In this document: positions 23,281 through 33,950 of the stretch, in pieces
Position numbering within the stretch: the stretch's first letter is position 1
Layout of the letters: every line of letters begins with the position of its first letter
Source of the DNA: Hymenopellis radicata
Taxonomy: Eukaryota; Basidiomycota; Agaricomycetes; Agaricales; Physalacriaceae
Assembly: GCA_015501595.1 (NCBI GenBank)
Contig: JADNRX010000110.1
Location: 1 to 64,000 of the forward strand
Direction: 5' to 3'
DNA length: 64,000 bases
Notes under the pieces: model-generated
What the model saw: the letters and a program-made list of their open reading frames with translations, nothing else
What the model was told of the DNA's origin: nothing
Databases searched by the model: none
Translations under genes and position numbers: made by a program

Positions 23281-23757
23281 ATGCAGTCCTTCTACACCGC
23301 ATGATATCACCCCTTCTCTCCTCAACAATAGCCCTTCTGCTCCAGGTGCGACTAATCATGTGGTACCAAAGACTCCGCCGCCAAGTACGAAGCGCAAGCT
23401 TGATGCGCGAAAGAGTCTCTCAAAGAGTCCCGAAGTCGAGAAAAAGCGATCCAAGAAAGCTATAGCCTCCTCGACTCGACGTGCTCTTGGTGGGAATGTT
23501 CGTCCGGGAAGTGTTTTGCAGTACTTCAGGAAAGTAACAAAGGAGGAGCACGACGACGATTTAGAAAGAGAAGCAGACAGAGATGCAGTTGGCAAAGAAG
23601 CTCGACGAATGGCTGAGGTACAACAGACAGCACGGAATCGCGCCATCAAGCGAGACAAGGCAACAGAGCGAAAGCGTAAATCTCGCGCAGGGCAAAAGAG
23701 CCAGAAGATCGCGTCAGGCGAACTTAACTTCGATGGAACCGAGAAACAGAGAGAATC
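23281..23757 (+). CDS. Lys/Arg/Glu-rich ORF of the host transposon, interrupted by Plavaka
   Basis: An open frame runs from about 23281, without an early ATG, into the Plavaka left end. It is Ser/Pro-rich at first and then strongly charged. Removing the insert and one GAGAATC copy carries the frame into 49950 and to a stop at 49966-49968 after only a few codons. The composition looks protein-like, whereas the opposite strand reads as a Ser/Leu/Phe-rich shadow. An upstream exon or a decayed start is likely. It lies divergent to the transposase. The function is unknown. Confidence 0.45.
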
Positions 23758-23764
23758 TGGTTAA

Positions 23765-24167
23765 CCTAGAGCTTAGAAGTCTCTGATTCAGCCAGTTTAA
23801 CTCTGGACACAGTCTACACCTGCTTTCCCAAGTTAACTTGAAGTCAACTTCAGTCACTCTAAATTGCCTAGGATCTGCCTTGAGTTGCATTCAAGTTGCT
23901 TTCAGTTATTTCATAGTTATTCTTAGTTGTCTAGAAGTTAACTTTAAATACTATTAGCGCTACTTAAGTTGCCATAAAATATTTTTGGAATTATTCAAGT
24001 TAACTGAATGCTTATAAAAATAAAAATAATTTTAACTTAGTCTTACCTTAAGTTCAGATAAGTTAGACAAGACAAATCAAGAAAAGCGAAGATTAAATAT
24101 CAGATATTAAAATAAATGTACACTACAGAGTGAGCGTGATTGAAATGAATGTAGAATATGATAATAT
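23765..24167. repeat. Left subterminal region of the Plavaka element
   Basis: AT-rich, non-coding, with many AGTTAACTT, CAAGTTGC and GAAGTTAAC motifs in both orientations. Similar motifs recur at 49,701-49,942. Subterminal short repeats are typical transposase-binding regions of CACTA-like and related elements. Confidence 0.55.
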
Positions 24168-25738
24168 CTAGGCGCCTTCCTCAAAGTTCTCAGCGTCGGC
24201 ATCCTGGCGTTCCTCCTCTGCTTCAGCTACAGCAGCGGCCTCCAAAGCTTCATAGTCGATATCATCACCAGCGCCATTGTCCAGGTTCAGAATCAATGCC
24301 CTGTTCGAGTGAGTCCTAGTAGGCGAATAAGCATCATGTTTCCCAAAGATAATAGACATACATAATGCGGATGAAGTCGTTGTTCTGAAGACGAGCAGTA
24401 TAGGTCGGCATACGTTCGAGCATGAGATCAAAGGAAGCAGTATGAGCAAGGTATCTAAATCATAGTCAGTATGATACAGCACTTGATAAAAGAAACTCTA
24501 CCGAGAGCGAACAGATGCCGTGAAATCAATATGCTCGTAGAAGCCAGTAATCCATTGCTTAAGAGCAAATTCATACTAAATAAATGTTAGACGATCTTAG
24601 AAATATGAAACTATAACATACCACAGTGGCAACGAGAGCGTAGACCTGCTTAGGTACCGACTTCTGCTCAACCATAAACTTGAAGACCTCAGAGTCAGCA
24701 GTGCCGCGACCGATAACGAATTGCAGTCGAGCAAGACTTTCGAAGATAGGTGAGCCCCAAGGCTGATTGCGATCAACAGTTCCGGCCTATGAAGTCAAGA
24801 CGTCAGTGCAGTCAAATAAGATAAATAGAAAATATCTTGACGACGACGCTTGTTCTTGGGAGTGGTGGGAGTTACATCCTCGACGTCCATCTAAAGGTTG
24901 ATTAGAAGAAATAGCTTTCAGGTAAAGCTTACGCACCTCATCACCGCTACCTTGCTCGTTGTCCTGCATATGGACGTCGTCAACATCAATCTCCTCACCA
25001 CTCTCATCATCGTTTGCCGTAGGATCAATGTTGCGCTCCTCCTGCTCAGCCTTGATGAAGAATTCTTCCTCGTCGTTGTCACCTTCGTAAAAGGTCTTGA
25101 CGATATTCCTCTTGATGATGGCTTTGGCGCGCTCTATAAGACAAGGATTAGCTTATTGATAAGATAGAATATGAGATATACCGTCGACGAAGCCATTAGA
25201 GGCAGATGGTCCGAACCACTGCTCCAACTTATCATCCTTGGCAGCAGAGTATGATGAGGTCTTGATCTCCTCCTCATCTTCGCTGTCGTCCTTCTCCTTG
25301 AGAGCGTCGGCCTTGGCGCGAATACCTGAAAACAGAAATCAGTATAGCTTACAAAAAGCACTAGTAGATACCTTATTGGCGCTCCTCCTCCTTGGCGCGT
25401 TTCTCCTCCTTCTGACGCCGAGTCAGCTCGCTGAGAACAGCCTTCTCAGCAGTGGAGAGACCACTACTAGAGGAGGTAGATTTAGAAGCGGACGATGATG
25501 AGGATGAGGATGAGGAAAAAGGAAGAGACGTCTGGCGGGTGTGCTCAACCTTCCCATGTGCAGCGAGCACCGGTGGAGCGAGGTGTGGTTCCTTCGGGTT
25601 CTTGCTCACCTTGGACTTGCCCGCCTTGGACTTGTCCTTGGATGTGGTGGAGGAGCTGTTGAGCCTGACAGGCGTGGCGACGTTATGAGGGTCGTTGACC
25701 TTGGCCGACGGTTTGCGAGTACGCTTGGGAGGCGCCAT
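24168..25738 (-). CDS. Acidic protein, possibly DUF6532-like, multi-exon Plavaka cargo
   Basis: The ATG at 25738 opens a Lys/Ser-rich N terminus. At least six short exons separated by introns of about 45-60 nt follow, with GT/AG borders (for example around 25,370, 25,180, 24,960, 24,790, 24,600 and 24,500). The middle exons are strongly acidic. A later exon reads Ala-Leu-Val-Ala-Thr-Val-Val-Tyr-Glu-Phe-Ala-Leu-Lys-Gln-Trp-Ile-Thr-Gly, which resembles the DUF6532 domain common in Agaricomycetes. The C terminus is Glu/Ala-rich and ends at 24168. No obvious break was seen. Its role in the element is unknown; the DUF match is from memory of the pattern. Confidence 0.55.
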
Positions 25739-26870
25739 AAGATAAAATAAAAAGAGAGCGTAGAGGGGAGAGGAGGGAAAGAGAGAATGTTGATGGAACA
25801 CGCATAGAACGCCCTCATAAAGTTTTTCAACATTCCCTGCAAGGCCTAGAGGTGCAGCCTAGACACGCAAGCACCTAAGCTAGCTCCAACTAGAACGTAA
25901 TAAAATGAGCGTCCAGTGCATGTAGGAAGAAAATGAGGGCGGAAATGAGAAAAGCGTTGTGATGGTGGTGGTTGAAAAGAAACCTGGTGTCACACACATG
26001 ACCAGTCGATCATGTCACATTGACAGGTCAATATGGGAAACTCCTTATGTAAGATTAATACTCAGACTTCACAACACCGACAGGAAATGCGTAACGAAGA
26101 GAAAAACAATATTATATTATTTAGGATGCAAACTGTGCAGCGAAATCGGACCACTTCATCATTTTATCAAGGGCATCCGTCCAACGTGTTTCGCGCTCCT
26201 GCCACCAGGCCTCCCTCTCCTCCTCCGACATGTTTGGCCAAATATCGGAAATGAACTCCTTATCGGTCATGCAGCCGTTGTGAACGTAACGAAATAAACC
26301 TCCAGCGGAGAAGTGGACAACCGACATCCGCTCTTCATCCTGACAGATGTCGATGTTGGAATGGGTGAGGAGTGCGGATGGAAGCAAAATACTAGAACCA
26401 GGAGGAAAGCGTATGATAAGACCTAAATCCCAAACAATGAGATGTCCTCCCTTATCTGGGTTGAAGTTACTGAGCGCAGTAATAGCACACCACGTCTAAG
26501 CAAGGTTGCCCTAGTCCGTATGCGCCCAGGTTACTGAGTTCTCACCGTTATTACTCATTTCACCTGCCCAGAACATTCCAGGAATTCCACCAGGAAATGG
26601 GTCGGCGACTTGAGGCAGGACACCAACCAGAGTGTTGATGTCCTGCATACATTGAGCGTGAATCTTAGGCTGAAAGGTTTTAAACAGATCTACATCATAT
26701 CAGCACATTGCACGTTGAAGCAGGAGAAAAGACTTACGGTTCGTCCATCCTGCAATTCGCTCAAGGCCCGGATCAGAAAGACTCTCCTCAATGGCCTCAG
26801 CCTCCTCCTCATGTTGGCGAAGAATAGAAGGCTCCATTTGACCTCCACCAAAGGACGCCCCAGCAGTATA

Positions 26871-27169
26871 CTGTACTATTACGGGCAAGTCTTCACAGAT
26901 TTTCTTAATTTTTTTTTGATGGAAACCCGATTAGGATTTCCAGGCGATCGGCGGGGTCCGATAAGATCAAACGACCCCCCGTTACGCGTTACGTGAAGAC
27001 TACACCGTAATAGTACAGTACTGTACTATTATGGTAAGGTCTTCGCATAACGCGTAACGGCGGGGTCGTTTGATCTTATCGGACCCCGCCGATCGCCTGG
27101 AAATCCTAATCGGGTTTCCATCAAAAAAAAATTAGGAAAATCTGTGAAGACTTGCCCGTAATAGTACAG
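26871..27169. mobile_element. Head-to-head pair of MITEs (148 + 149 bp) forming a palindrome
   Basis: Copy 1 (26871-27018) and copy 2 (27021-27169) are near-perfect reverse complements of each other and share the central TA (27019-27020). The outer TAs are at 26869-26870 and 27170-27171. Each copy ends in CTGTACTATTACGG/CCGTAATAGTACAG-type repeats. The pair lies in exon 3 of the TET/JBP gene. One copy appears to have inserted into the TA at the edge of the other. Confidence 0.88.
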
Positions 27170-28363
27170 TATTCCTGAAAAGGTCCTCGGCGATGCTTAC
27201 GATATTTGGTTTTTCGGCGAACACGACGATAGCAAGCCTCAACGCTTGCAATGGCATCAGAATAGGACATACCTTGCTTACCGGGTTGGTCGCGGGGACG
27301 CCCACCCAGAAGCATAATGATACATCCCTCTGCGTCAACAACAGCACGTGTTCTCCTAAAGAGGACAATGAGTGTGAGTATTTCAGACATGTATGTACAT
27401 ACCGGCCATTCCAATACACCATTTTGAGAGTTCCCAACTTCTTTGCGGCATCCAGAGATAGATTACGTCGTGGAATATTCTGTGTACGACCTATCCAACC
27501 AGGCTCGGTAATTGGGGCATCCTGATAGTCGTAGTCCTCCACAACGAGTGGCTCGTCTATCTCGGCCAGGCGTCGCTTAGTGACACCCTTCATTGGCGAG
27601 CTTGAGCGAGAGCTAGACGCAGCCCCTGGGGCAGATGAAGAAGAGGCCTCATTACTGGCCCTCTTACCCCTCTTCTTTTCCCTTTGAGCAAAGTTCTTGT
27701 TTCGGCGGTGCTGATTGAACTTCGTGGCGACACCCAGCGTATACGACATAGAGCTGTCCGATAGGTCAGCCACCGAGGGGAGGGGAGAAGGTGAACGTGA
27801 GGGCACAGTCGAGGATGACGGTGAGGGCATGGCCAAAGGAAAGGGTGAAGGTAAGGGAGAGGACGTGGCCGAAGGAAAGGGTGAAGGTAAGGGAGAGGAC
27901 GCGACTGAATGTGAGCGCGAGGCGGAGGGCGAAGGCGATAGTGAGGGCATAGATGACTGTTGAATATGAGAAGAAAGCAGCGATGAGGCCGGTCTGCCTT
28001 TCATGCGTGAAGAACTCTGGGATCGTTTAACTCCCTTGACGGGAACACCCTGGGGGTAGCCCTCATGATCAGGCAGATCTACATCGGCAAGCGGTGGGGA
28101 TACATCATTGCGAGCATCCCTTATCCAAGCCTCCTCTTGGGCCCGGGCAGTTCTGCGAAGAGAAGAGGAGACGTCGTAGGTGGGTGCTTGGATGGGGGCT
28201 CCAACATCGATATCGTACGCAGAGAATATGCGGTTATTGTGTGTCCTTCGTCCCGGATACAGACTAGATTCAGCGGCAGAGGATGTAGCTGTTGATTAAC
28301 ATTAGCATTATGGAATCAAAAGACAAGAAGATGCAGTAAAAGGAATGAAAAGAGAGAGAGATA

Positions 28364-28512
28364 CTGTAGTATTTCGACCATAAGTTCACAAAATTTTGAA
28401 TTTTTTGACCTTCCCACACCTGATAAGTGATCGGAGGTGTTTTCCGGTGTCTGATAAGGAAATTCGGAGGCCTTATGACCTGTGACGTGAACTTACGGTC
28501 GAAATAGGACAG
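28364..28512. mobile_element. MITE, TA target duplication (149 bp)
   Basis: Ends CTGTAGTATTTCGACCATAA and TTACGGTCGAAATAGGACAG form imperfect inverted repeats flanked by TA (28362-28363, 28513-28514). It lies within the proposed first intron of the TET/JBP gene and is non-coding. Confidence 0.8.
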
Positions 28513-28523
28513 TAGACACTGCT

Positions 28524-28586
28524 CTAACAGCGGCCCTACAAAGCCCTGCTCAAGGTCGGCCTGATTCTACGTAGGCCCGCTGTTAG
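28524..28586. repeat. Hairpin with 16-bp arms
   Basis: CTAACAGCGGCCCTAC is followed about 30 nt later by GTAGGCCCGCTGTTAG, the complement with one mismatch. It lies in the proposed first intron of the TET/JBP gene, next to a MITE. It could be a small fold-back element. Confidence 0.6.
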
Positions 28587-28931
28587 AATGGTAGCTATAC
28601 CCACTCGCTTCCATTCCCCAAAAAAAAAGAAACATGACAGATAAAATCAATAGATTCACCTTTGGGCATATCACAGGCGAGGATGGGGGTATGCTGGTGA
28701 GGGAAGTCAACAATGGTGGTGGTACGAGGTCAACCAGAGTCCAAACAAAGCCTAACAAGCCCCGAGAGTCAAACATGTCACGCTACATGGGGAGTTTCCC
28801 ATATGCCTGGCCTATATCAGGCTACATGGTCAGTTTCCCATATGACCTTTCACTTAGGATCTTTCTTTGGTTCTGCATAAGAATGAATACTTGCAAGATA
28901 ACTAGATGACACAGGTTTTGAGTCTGAATTC

Positions 28932-29785
28932 CTACTCATTGTTCTCTTCTTCCTCTTCCACCACCTCCTCCTCTGCCGCCTCCTCCTCCGCCTCTTCCAT
29001 CCTCCTCTGACCCTCCTCAGAAGCCCGGTGTTCCTTCAAGTATTGCTTCATAGTTGCTGCACGTTTACGCTTGAATGCACTTCGATCCTCTTGAGCAGCA
29101 AGAGCTTCAGCAGTATAGTCTTGCGGATTCGCGATAGCACGAACACGGGGCAGTAGGTAAGGATTCGCGCTGTAAACATGATTAGAATACAATTCCAGCA
29201 GGCACAGAGAAGATACGCACTCGAAGCGACGTTTCTGTTCGTCGTTGAGCAGAGTGACGCAGTTTCTAGCACGGGAGGTACTGTATGGTTTCGACCGTAG
29301 GTTCGCGGCCTGTGACGCGTTATGCTACGAACTTATATGGAACAAGTTCGTAACCAGGCACAAGGGTCTAAATTACTATATTTGGACGTCCCGCCATAGG
29401 CGGGAGCGAAATTTTTGCCGTTTTGGGCGATTTGACCCTGAATTTGAGGTCCGTGATGCGTTATGTTTTAAGCTAAGTTCGGTTCCCAGGCCCGCGTGAC
29501 GCGTTATGCGAACTTGCGGTCGAAACCGTACAGTAGCCTTGTATTCCTTCTGTTTGGTCTATTTGGGCGCGCGCTCGTCTGGTGGTAGAGACGCCTCAGC
29601 AGCACGTTTTCTAGGCTGACTGTAAGATAGTATAGTTGAAACAAAGACTATACGCACCTTCGCTGATACAGCTGTGATTTTTCCCTCCGTTTTTCAACAT
29701 TCTTCGCCTCATAAGTCTTCGAGGCTGCTCGTAATTGACTCTGCTTGCGGCTGCTTGCTTGTTCCTGCAGATCTGATTGGGCCAT
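28932..29785 (-). pseudogene. Small basic/acidic protein gene interrupted by a MITE
   Basis: The ATG at 29785 opens a Gln/Lys/Arg-rich exon ending at a GTGCGT donor near 29657. A second stretch (Pro-Arg-Lys-Arg-Ala-Ala-Glu) carries an in-frame TAG near 29561 unless an intron acceptor uses that TAG. The MITE 29281-29533 then interrupts the exon; removing it and one TA keeps the frame through Ala-Thr-Ser-Arg-Ala-Arg and Asn-Asp-Glu-Gln-Lys-Arg-Arg-Phe-Glu. The last exon (29192-28932) is basic and then ends in a Glu-rich tail. Transposons that carry TET/JBP are known to encode a divergent HMG-type protein; whether this is such a protein I cannot tell. Confidence 0.45.
29281..29533. mobile_element. 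MITE family A copy 2, TA target duplication (253 bp)
   Basis: Same length and nearly the same sequence as 11420-11672. Ends are CTGTATGGTTTCGACCG and CGGTCGAAACCGTACAG, flanked by TA (29279-29280, 29534-29535). It interrupts the exon of the small gene 28932-29785. Confidence 0.87.
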
Positions 29786-30554
29786 AGATAGGCGTCACAG
29801 TGGGATATAATATGCGAGGCCTTCATGGCTGTTGGAGCAGTGACGACGGCGGTGGTGATTAGAGTTTACAGGTCCAGTTGCAAAGACCGCAAAAGACCGC
29901 AGACCGGACCGGACTGCAACCGTTTAGGACTGGTTGTGAGACGGACCGGTTGGCGGTTGCAACCGGTTGCGGTTGACGGTCCTGAGCCATTCTGACATTA
30001 TCTGCAACCGGGTAGGACCGGTTGGGACCGGTTGCAACCGGGTTTTCGCTTAAAACATGTATATATGCTAGTTTATGAGCTACACAGTGGTTTCTGGACT
30101 TGGGTGTGAGTGTACGAATTGTAGAGCGGTAAATTCCGCACCGGATAGTGTCTGGGTTGATATTTGTAGAGGTCATAATGCATGAGTAATCAATAAAATA
30201 CAGGTAAAATCACGCTAAATCACGTTTTATTGCCTAATTTGGTAATGAACTGCTATCCGATTTAAATCCCATTAAATCCAGCTCCCAAAAACGAACATTT
30301 CACTCTCTGGAAGTATAATATTTCATGCAGTATTGGTTGCAGCAGCAGCAGACGTCTACTAGATATCCGATCATGTCCTAATTTGGCCTACTCTGTAGAC
30401 TGAAAAGAATGCAAAAGTGCTCAGAATGACTCCAAGCACTGTTCTGCTACTATTGAAGCTGTGTCTCACTGTATTTGTCTGACTATAGTGTAGACTACTG
30501 TAATCTTTTGAGCAATCGTGTCCGGTCAGGACTGGTCTCAATCGTTGCGACCAT

Positions 30555-30973
30555 TAGGGTCGTGGAAATAACCTCGGGGGGTGGTAAATAACTGTTATTT
30601 ACCTACCCTCCCAGAGGTCCAAGTTATTTACCGGTTAAAAACGGTTATTTACCTGCACGTGATATTTTCACGTGACGTCTCCGCTGGGCAGTGCCATGCA
30701 GCAGCCGTCAAGTGTTTTCAGTCTTTCCACTCCAGATGTCACAGTTCCTCGGTCCCATCAGAGTCAGATAGATTTTAATGACAATAGTAACTTTGCTTGC
30801 CTCTGAATATAGTGCATACTACCTTTTTCCGTGGGCCACACGTCACGTGGATATGTCACGTGCAGGTAAATAACCTACCTCCAACAGCCTTAGGTTACAA
30901 ACTGGTAAATAACTGGTAATTTACCGGGAAACAACCTCTTGGTACTGTAACCTAGGTTGTTTCCACTACCCTA
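30555..30973. mobile_element. hAT-like MITE, copy 1 (419 bp)
   Basis: Ends TAGGGTCGTGGAAATAACC and GGTTGTTTCCACTACCCTA, flanked by the perfect 8-bp duplication GCGACCAT (30547-30554, 30974-30981). The interior has GTAAATAAC repeats and paired CACGTGA motifs. It shares ends and subterminal parts with 31142-31724. Confidence 0.88.
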
Positions 30974-31141
30974 GCGACCATTAGCGGTTTCAACCGGTTG
31001 CGGACCGCAAAAAGACCGGGTGTGCAACCGGTCCTGGTCTTCAACCGGTTGCGGTCCCGGTCTCTCAGAAAACAGCAAGTTTAGGACCGGTTGCGGTCCT
31101 TGGTCTTTCCAAATTCGGGTGCTAAGACCGGACCGGACCGG

Positions 31142-31724
31142 TAGGGTCGTGGAAATAACCTCCGGGGGTGGTAAATAACTGTTATTTACCTACCTGCCCA
31201 GAAGAAGAGGTTATTTACCGGTTAGAAACGGTAATTTATCGACACGTGATATATTCACGTGACCTTTTCGCGGGAATCTCTTTGCCTGCTGTTATCTGTA
31301 TGTTCTCTCTTCTTTGGCCTCATGCCCACTTTGGTGGTGTCACCACAGTTAAATATTGATTATGTAGTTCTCCCTCCTTCCCTCCCATGTCATTCCAAGT
31401 CAATTGAACCCTGTATTTTGTTGAGCCTGATTTGAGTGCCTACAGTATTGACTTTTGTGCTGAATTTTGGTTGAACTCAACTCTCGAATTCTAAGCATTT
31501 TTTTGTTTTCTTAACAAGTTGTCTGTATCCATCTGTAGTGCCATTGCTCCTAGTGCCAATGGCGGCAAGCTTCCCGAATTTGTGCGCCACCGATCACGTG
31601 AAAATGTCACGTGGAGGTAAATAACCTACCTCCCAGGCTCTGAGGTTACGAACCGGTAAATAACCAGTAATTTACCGGGAAACAACCTCTCGGTATGCTA
31701 ACCTAGGTTGTTTCCACTACCCTA
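31142..31724. mobile_element. hAT-like MITE, copy 2 (583 bp)
   Basis: Same ends as 30555-30973, flanked by the perfect 8-bp duplication CGGACCGG (31134-31141, 31725-31732). It has a longer, different core (about 31270-31570) between conserved subterminal regions. Confidence 0.88.
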
Positions 31725-31754
31725 CGGACCGGACCCTAAAACTCTAGTGGTGAT

Positions 31755-33890
31755 GGTGCGAAAGAAAGAGACGCAGACGATCGATTTGATCATTGCGTTC
31801 TGATTGCCTCCTCATCCGAATCCACCTAATCATCTCAAAATGCGCATGACATTGTTCGGAAGAGTATATTGCTCATATTCACAGTACAGGAATTGAAACC
31901 ATATCAACTCTACCTAAACTTGTCCGGGACACTCTCCTTACATGGAGAGTTTCCCATAATCTAGTCCACCACATCAGCTTCAATCTCTACGACACGCGTC
32001 ACTGTCTCTCCTCTCACTCCTCCCGCCGTGCTATGACAGTACAGATCTCGTGCTACGACTAGATAAAGGAGGGAAGGGTATATGTGGCAGGTGATCGATG
32101 CCGGATGGGGCGCTGCCCGACAACGCCAAGGGCACACGCGCCATACGACATGACGGTTATGATCCTGGAGGTCCAAAGGCTCAGGAGCATCAAGACTTGG
32201 GGCGATTTGAGCAAGGAATGAAGGAGATATGGAATTAATGAGGAGGGGAGGAGGAACAATGTCAGATGGGGCGCTGCCCAACGACGCTGAGGGCGGGCGT
32301 GCCGTACGACACAACGGTCAGAGTCCTGGGTATCCAAACACTCAGGAGCATCAAGATTTGGGGTGATTTGAGCAACAACTGGGTGAGATATCGGATTAAT
32401 GAGGAGGGGTATATCTGGGAGTTGACGAAGCTAATCCAAGAAGCTGCGCGATGTTGCAGCGGAACGGTGGACGTCGTGGGGCTGCAGTCGACCAAGAACT
32501 CGGCGGTTACAAGCACTTCGTTGTACTACGAGCAGATCCGAACGTGTACGCGAGGCATGGCAGCAGTACATCTCCAAGGCAGATTGGCCAACATAGATTG
32601 GCACTATTCCAACCCGCACTTGACATACGTCTGGACCTCCACCACTCCATCTTCAGCTCCACACATCGCTACGCGCATTTTCCTTATCTTGCCCACGGTA
32701 CGGGATCTCACCATGGTCATCAAGACATAGATTAGAATTTCCTTTGTCGAGTCAGTGTCTCTTCTGTACCTTTGAGCTGCGCGTCAACTGACCTGCGACA
32801 CCAGAATGTCCAGAAGAATATAGAACGGTGACACCCATTAGTCCGAGCTTTCCCAGATGCGCGCCCCAGGAATAGTATCTGTTTGAGCTCCTGGGCAGCA
32901 CTGACCACGGCGGCGGCGATCCACAAGGCACAAGCGAGAGTCTGTATTCATGATGAGCGGCACACTAGAGAGAGCTATTGTCGAGTCAATTCCCTAAAAC
33001 AAATTAGCGATGGTGGTAAGATGATCGGCTTACATGGGAAGTTTCCCATATGATCACGCTGTATTCACTTATTGATACTTGTCACTCGATCACTTACCTT
33101 CATACGCAACTGGAATCTTTTCAAGACGCATGAACGCTCACCGGCTAGCTCTGCGCTGGTTTGACTCAGAATGTTGTCTTCGTGACGCGTTCTGACTGGC
33201 TTTGGCTTCGCGCCGGGCATAGGAGGGGAAAAGGCGCATTTTTCTCGGGAACGACGTCTGCCGGTATCATGAGGTACATTGCATGCATTTGCTGTCCGCT
33301 TTTGCTTACCTTGTTTGCATAGTAGCCCTGCCACCATGGCCACGACTGCTTTCATGATGCGTGGACGACTACCCAGCTGCCATCTCTGGGTTTTCTGACA
33401 GGTTCTCTGCCTGGTCTGATCTCTCTGCCGTCTCTATGACGCCTTCTTGCTGGCTCTGGCTTTTCTCCACGGGACTGGACTCTCACGCCGTCAGTACGAC
33501 GGATACTTGTCGAGGAACGTGGGCTACTCTATCCAACCCCGGTATCGAGGGAAGGCCCAGTATTTCTCCAGTACGTGTGGCTAGCGTGATTTCAGAATAA
33601 CTGCTAATTGTCACCAGAATCAAATTTTGGACATGCTCCTGCCAAGATAAACCCTCAGTGAATCATTGCGTCGTCGGAGGGGGTGAATATCGGAATAAAC
33701 ACACGTTTTGTGTCCGTCTTTGGTGGATTAACGCTGAATGCTCGCACGCATTCCATGTGCATGGTAAGTGTCCATATACTTTACATCAAATGATGTCTCA
33801 CCTGTTTTGAAGCCTTATATTCCGTGCTGCTGGGTTGCTCTCTATCTTTTCCCCACCTCCCCCACCTCTACCCACCTCTACCCTCACAGC
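31755..33890. other. Region with short coding-like fragments but no clear gene
   Basis: A diverged tandem duplication of about 161 bp lies at 32104-32264 and 32265-32425. Both units encode similar plus-strand peptides (Met-Gly-Arg-Cys-Pro-Thr-Thr start, Ser-Ile-Lys..Trp-Gly-Asp-Leu-Ser), so it was probably an exon. On the minus strand, exon-like pieces with GT/AG borders occur at about 33,355-33,090 and 32,930-32,815. I cannot assemble or name a gene. Confidence 0.35.
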
Positions 33891-33950
33891 ATGAACGCCG
33901 ACGAGCTCTTCTGTCCCGCTGATTGCGGTCGTCATTTTGACACGATCCAA

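Larger units (their letters stand above)
26121..28669 (-). pseudogene. TET/JBP 2-oxoglutarate/Fe(II) dioxygenase, interrupted by MITEs and two stops
   Basis: A tentative first exon (28669-28660) joins exon 2 (28288-27403; Ser/Pro-rich), exon 3 (27355 to 26739, split by the MITE pair 26871-27169) and exon 4 (26690-26121). TET/JBP hallmarks are clear: Val-Val-Asp-Ala-Glu-Gly with Leu-Gly-Gly-Arg-Pro, Ala-Ser-Phe-Gly-Gly-Gly-Gln, Arg-Ile-Ala-Gly-Trp, the His-Thr-Asp metal motif (His at 26521-26523), Trp-Cys-Ala-Ile-Thr-Ala-Leu, Gly-Gly-His-Leu, the distal Thr-His-Ser-Asn histidine and the Arg before Ser-Val-Val-His that would bind 2-oxoglutarate. The family oxidises 5-methylcytosine or thymine in DNA. 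Amber codons at 26512-26514 and 26497-26499, just after the metal Asp, make this copy inactive unless read through. Removing the MITE pair plus one TA restores the frame. Confidence 0.85.
29860..31746. mobile_element. hAT-like non-autonomous element with two nested hAT-like copies
   Basis: The left end TAGAGTTTACAGGTCC and right end GGACCCTAAAACTCTA form inverted repeats, flanked by a perfect 8-bp duplication GTGGTGAT (29852-29859 and 31747-31754). The interior is rich in ACCGGTTGC-type repeats and has no gene. Two further elements (30555-30973 and 31142-31724) sit inside it. Without them it would be about 870 bp. An 8-bp duplication is the hallmark of hAT elements. Confidence 0.85.

Noticed and set aside
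23356..23658. Minus-strand open frame opposite the Lys-rich ORF, as a continuation of the Ulp1-like gene
   Set aside because: Its Ser/Leu/Phe/Arg composition is what the complement of a Lys/Glu-rich gene gives. Kept only as an unresolved alternative.
29866..31140. Tandem satellite or CRISPR-like array of ACCGGTTGC repeats
   Set aside because: Repeats are irregular in spacing and orientation and lie within a hAT-like element as subterminal repeats; no regular repeat-spacer pattern.
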